This document shows positions 63,435-64,000 of a stretch of 64,000 nucleotides of DNA, one piece after another. Each line of letters opens with the position of its first letter. The first letter of the stretch is position 1. A program made the translations under genes and the position numbers. A model generated the notes under the pieces. The model saw nothing but the letters and a program-made list of their open reading frames with translations, had not been told where the DNA came from and did no database searches. This stretch comes from Epithemia pelagica (taxonomy: Eukaryota; Bacillariophyta; Bacillariophyceae; Surirellales; Surirellaceae): NCBI GenBank assembly GCA_946965045.2, contig OX337228.1, positions 3,286,001-3,350,000 of the forward strand, given 5' to 3'.

Positions 63435-64000
63435 ATAGTGAACAATGTAGCAGCGTTTTATGATTATCATTTGAGTAGGATCTTCATTCTCTATGAATAC
63501 GATCTAATTCTATAGTTGTGTTACGTTTACCGTACAATACATTGCGTTCAGGTACGGCTGTGTGAGTCACAACAAAGAAAAGAACATCAATCTTTGTTGT
63601 GAACGACGCAACTTCTAGTCTAAGTTCCATATATCTAACGAGAAGAATATCAATTTTTGACGTGAACAACGCTACAAGTGTTCATAGTCTTTGTTCTATC
63701 TTCTATCATTCGATTCTACAATAGAGGTGCATTGGTTGCACCAAGTTTTGCCGTGAGTCGCCGTAGTAAATCGCGCGGCGACCACCTTCAACTAGATAAA
63801 ACGACACCTACAAAACGAATGCAGCGCCGACATCGTTCTCCATGCTCAACCCATGAATGGAGAAGAGGTTCAGAGCATGGGATCATGGAGCCGTCTCCTA
63901 TTTGGCAAGAGATCGGTCAAAAGGACCGTTCACCATGGTCAATTTTTGGTAGAACGGTAGAGGCATAAATAGAAGGGCTATATTAAGGGGATGGCTCGCG
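63435..64000. other. Non-coding right edge of the window
   Basis: About 565 bp. It contains an imperfect direct repeat: AACATCAATCTTTGTTGTGA near 63583 and a related AATATCAATTTTTGACGTGA near 63646, each followed by ACGACGCAAC/ACAACGCTAC. The open frame at 63678-63968 is Arg-rich and unlike a protein I know. Confidence 0.4.

Overview
The window reads as nuclear DNA of a diatom, most likely a pennate one; I cannot name the species. The case rests on: genes with a few short GT-AG introns (mostly 70-130 bp); plastid pre-proteins with a signal peptide followed by an ASAF-like cleavage motif (malonyl-CoA:ACP transacylase, a light-harvesting protein, a lumenal protein); a light-harvesting protein of the fucoxanthin-chlorophyll type; and Ty1/copia elements of the kind known from diatoms.

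Host genes, left to right: the 5' end of a secreted or membrane protein (minus), an ArfGAP (plus), a four-exon TOR kinase of about 3136 residues (minus), plastid malonyl-CoA:ACP transacylase (minus), a tRNA-Thr-like gene (minus), V-type ATPase subunit a (plus), a light-harvesting protein (plus), a small multi-pass membrane protein (minus), a putative thylakoid-lumen protein (plus), an Arb2/FAM172-like protein (plus), a C2-domain membrane protein (plus), a two-RRM protein (minus), a Cys-rich type I membrane protein (minus) and a type II, probably Golgi, glycosyltransferase-like gene with a frameshift (minus). These look like an ordinary mixture of housekeeping genes, with no operon-like logic.

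Mobile DNA makes up about a third of the window. At 18.2-25.4 kb lies a non-LTR retrotransposon with two overlapping ORFs, the second having zinc fingers, reverse transcriptase and a C-terminal restriction-like endonuclease. Two related full-length Ty1/copia elements lie at 29136-35279 (223-bp LTRs, target duplication GTCCC) and 44413-50412 (217-bp LTRs, target duplication CGACC). A 724-bp inverted-repeat element lies at 43578-44301. At 54.6-63.4 kb is a different-looking group: an intronless DDE-transposase-like gene, an intronless SET plus 2OG-dioxygenase-like fusion gene and two genes of unknown function.

The observation I rate highest concerns the two copia elements. In each, the 14 bases directly after the 5' LTR (the primer-binding position) are perfectly complementary to 14 bases inside that element's own LTR. 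The two sequences differ between elements but sit at the same aligned place in the LTR, overlapping or next to the pol stop codon. This is what a self-primed reverse-transcription mechanism predicts (known for Tf1/sushi elements of the Ty3/gypsy class), rather than tRNA priming. Both elements also carry an extra coiled-coil ORF before Gag-Pol, and Pol C-termini encoded within the 3' LTR.
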